Translations under genes and position numbers: made by a program | Shown here: piece after piece, positions 57,525 to 60,000 of the stretch | How positions within the stretch are numbered: position 1 is the first letter of the stretch | Layout of the letters: each line of letters opens with the position of its first letter | The notes under the pieces: generated by a model | The model's database searches: none | What the model saw: only the letters and a program-made list of their open reading frames with translations | Told to the model about the DNA's origin: nothing | Assembly: GCF_964204645.1 (NCBI RefSeq) | Contig: NC_134028.1 | Location: 7,669,001-7,729,000, forward strand | DNA length: 60,000 nt | Reading direction: 5' to 3' | Origin: Tubulanus polymorphus | Taxonomy: Eukaryota > Nemertea > Palaeonemertea > Tubulaniformes > Tubulanidae

Positions 57525-60000
57525 GTAAGCGTAAGTTATCCATTTGCCTGCCTGGCTTTCTCTATCTATCTAATTGCATGCTTCGTTTCACTGATCCCAA
57601 TTTCATACCGTTTTTGAGCTTATTTTCAGTTTCGGGTAATTTTAGAACCGTTTAGCACTTAACACGTCATTTTAGAATAGAAACTTAATGCGGAATTTAT
57701 TATGATTAGAAAAATTTTCCAAAGCAAAACAAATGAAGAGATATCCTGCCCTTTCTGTGAGTGTAAAATACAAACTTGAAGAAGTTGGGCTCAGTGAAAT
57801 TCTATTAACCACAATCTCAATGCGCTGTGCATGGGCTCTCAAGTTGGCCGATGGTCAGTCAGTCGGTGGTGGTCATTTCTCAGAACTGTGGACACGGATT
57901 GTCAGCGATCTCGTGACCAGGTGACGAGACCAGTGGTGTCATGGTATGTTGCTTGGTGGCGTGGTATGACTAAAATTGTGAGATCGTAAGATTGTGGCAT
58001 GACTACGGTTAGTGAACTGACTAATTAACGTATAATCCTCGCTACCATATTAACTGTCTTAAATAGTCCATATTGTGAAGTCTGAAACTGTATTGAATAT
58101 TTATTACTCGTCTTTTAGTTTTAATCCATCCATTTCATTTTCATTGAATATCTAAAGAAAGGCATCGCTCTTTACAGCGAACTTTCGCATCCATACCGTC
58201 TTCGTCAACACTCGAATCACAAATCGACTTGTCTTTCCATTTTGAATTACCATAAGAAAAAACTTGAAAAATTTGTTATGAGTATTCCAGATGTTTGAGA
58301 GCTCATGCTGAAATCGGTTGAAAATTCATCGAAGATAATCTATTTCCGTACTTAAAATCTCACTTCATGTTAAGCTTTTTAGCTGCTGCACATGTTTACT
58401 GATAATCCAACTGTACCAGTCACTGAAGCTAAATATTCCAATCTGTGGTGAATATATCCATTCAGAAGAAAAAGCTTATCGTCGTCATTTTTGCCAACTG
58501 AATCAATAATTTCACCAATTGTTTTTGACTTTTCTCTTGCATGCATGCCTCGTTTCCAATTCCTAACCCTTAAAAGGACTTAGTAAGTTCCAGGAACGCT
58601 TGTTTTTCCCGCTGTTCTACGTTTTTACGCATGATCTGGACATTAACGCCGATATTTTCATTTCGTGGGCCCTCGCTCAGAAAGTTGGATAAGTACCTGG
58701 CCTAGTTTCATGAAGGCCAATCACCAGCTCATTTTCAATGACTTCAGTAATCGAATATGGCTTCAGCTTTGTGAAATTTTTAAACTAATTTTCTGAAGCT
58801 TCATTGGTTAATTTGATTCAACTACGCTGAGCTAGCAGCCCGAATACGATTCTAAATATTCATCGTTCATAGTTTTAAAAGTCTCAATAGACACTTCGCT
58901 GTAAACTATTTTCTGTTCGAATTTAATTTCGCTCTTTACATTCCGTTGTTCCCAAGTTTCCCCGACGTCTTCTTCCAATGTCTTCTTTCACTCATGTATT
59001 CATCATTTTAAGTTCCTATCGAGTTGAATACAGTTAAGCAATTAACTTAACGCATTTTCAAACTGTAACGTCAGTGTCGATCGTACGTAGTGTTGTCGGT
59101 TTCAGCGTATGAAAAACGAAACCTGTGACTGCTGTAAAATCATTAATAGCATGAGAGTGGTGATTCATGTCCCGTACGCTCATCCCTAACTGACACCACT
59201 TCCACTAGATTGCGTTGACTAATTCGTACCCCGAAAACCGAGCAAGATTAAGCCACTATAATGATTGTGCGTCAAATACCGGTAGAATATTTGCTTCGAA
59301 TTCAAAGCTGAACCACGTATTTTACCATTTAACTTTGAGCGCTGATAACATTTGCTTTATATTCAGAATATTTTTCTCATCACACAATATCTTTATTTGA
59401 TTTCCGTTCTTTTTCGTTTTCTCTTTCGCAATTTTCTTTTTCTTTCTCTTTCACTCTCTCGTTACGATTGAGAAGAGTTATTTCAAATTTGAATTCAAAT
59501 TCTCAGCGATTCTCATCATGCGCAACACCCTCTATAATCGTCAAAACTTGGAGGAACGAACCCCCAATTCCCTCCTCCAAGGACTGTGGAGTTGATTAAC
59601 TCTGCCAGAACCCACGCACCGAGCAACCACTATCCTTATAATGGCTTCAATTCTTGTGTCCACTGACTCGCATTGCAGTATTGTGAATATATATCATATC
59701 TTTATACATATATGTTAATGTCTTATGCTTACTTTATTAATTCTGCTTAACCCGGTCCATGTGTATAGGTAACTCGCAAGGTACATGCTATTTTTCTGCT
59801 TGATGCTATTCGCATGCACTTTTATCATTTGACTAATATGTTTATCGGAGCCTGTATTTTTTATCAAAAATACCACTCGTATCGGATCCTTAGCCTAGTA
59901 ATGAATACATTATTGAAATCGGAGTTCGAAGCTTTGAAAATTCTAGTATATTGTAACGGTTCGAGTCTATATGATAGTTTACTAACGAGGAAATATTTGT
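57525..60000. other. Start of the next ankyrin intron (runs off the window)
   Basis: No exon encoding the expected GGTxxAQWEDITG continuation was found. A pyrimidine-rich tract near 59400-59460 and an AG at 59509 open a 30-codon frame that ends in a stop and lacks ZU5 residues, so it is not called. Confidence 0.6.

Noticed and set aside
58577-58582. 6-nt GACTTA between ttaaaag and gtaagt as a phase 1-1 micro-exon
   Set aside because: The acceptor is poor, and six bases between AG and GT are expected by chance.
59510-59595. 30-codon frame after aattctcag near the window end as the next ankyrin exon
   Set aside because: It contains none of the expected GGTxxAQWEDITG residues and ends in a stop codon.

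Overview
This is animal genomic DNA, AT-rich with canonical GT-AG introns. It holds the 5' two thirds of one gene on the + strand: an ankyrin of the ANK1/2/3 (Drosophila Ank2, nematode unc-44) membrane-skeleton adaptor family. I assembled 27 exons by hand from 3888 to 57524. All splice sites are GT-AG and every junction is phase-compatible. The protein runs through a short N-terminal segment, 24 ankyrin repeats, a serine-rich linker and the first spectrin-binding ZU5 domain. The window ends inside the next intron, so the rest of the ZU5-UPA module, the death domain and the tail lie beyond 60000. Protein similarity and gene architecture suggest an invertebrate, probably a lophotrochozoan (mollusc, annelid or brachiopod type), but the species cannot be fixed from sequence alone.

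Layout. 1-3887 is upstream or 5' UTR sequence with no supported gene. 3888-3947 is the likely first coding exon, followed by a 14.3 kb intron. 18297-35462 carries the ankyrin repeats on 14 exons, including a 30-nt mini-exon at 27245. Most repeat exons are multiples of 99 nt (one 33-residue repeat) and cut each repeat at the same point. 38152-44151 holds five consecutive phase 1-1 exons (87, 48, 180, 96 and 54 nt) that look like removable linker cassettes. 46221-49957 is the constitutive-looking linker. 55622-57524 is the ZU5 domain, with the motif VDARGG used for spectrin binding in vertebrate ankyrins. If every cassette is included the window codes for about 1404 residues; without the five cassettes and the mini-exon, about 1239.

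Non-coding content. Introns carry several short terminal-inverted-repeat elements. One recurring family has ends like GGGCCCAGTTGCACAGT. There is also a 324-bp GC-rich fold-back element at 24267-24590, a 135-bp element at 56969-57103, tRNA-like SINE fragments, a (TA)45 tract and a 24-bp perfect palindrome flanked by 7-bp direct repeats.

I found no mobile-element-encoded enzyme, no CRISPR-like array, no second protein gene and nothing that amounts to an undescribed molecular system. The most interesting biology is the splicing architecture: symmetric linker cassettes, duplicated 3' splice sites that would insert stops, in-frame tandem donors and possible micro-exons. Exon calls rest on reading frame, splice sites and recalled ankyrin family sequence; no search was run.
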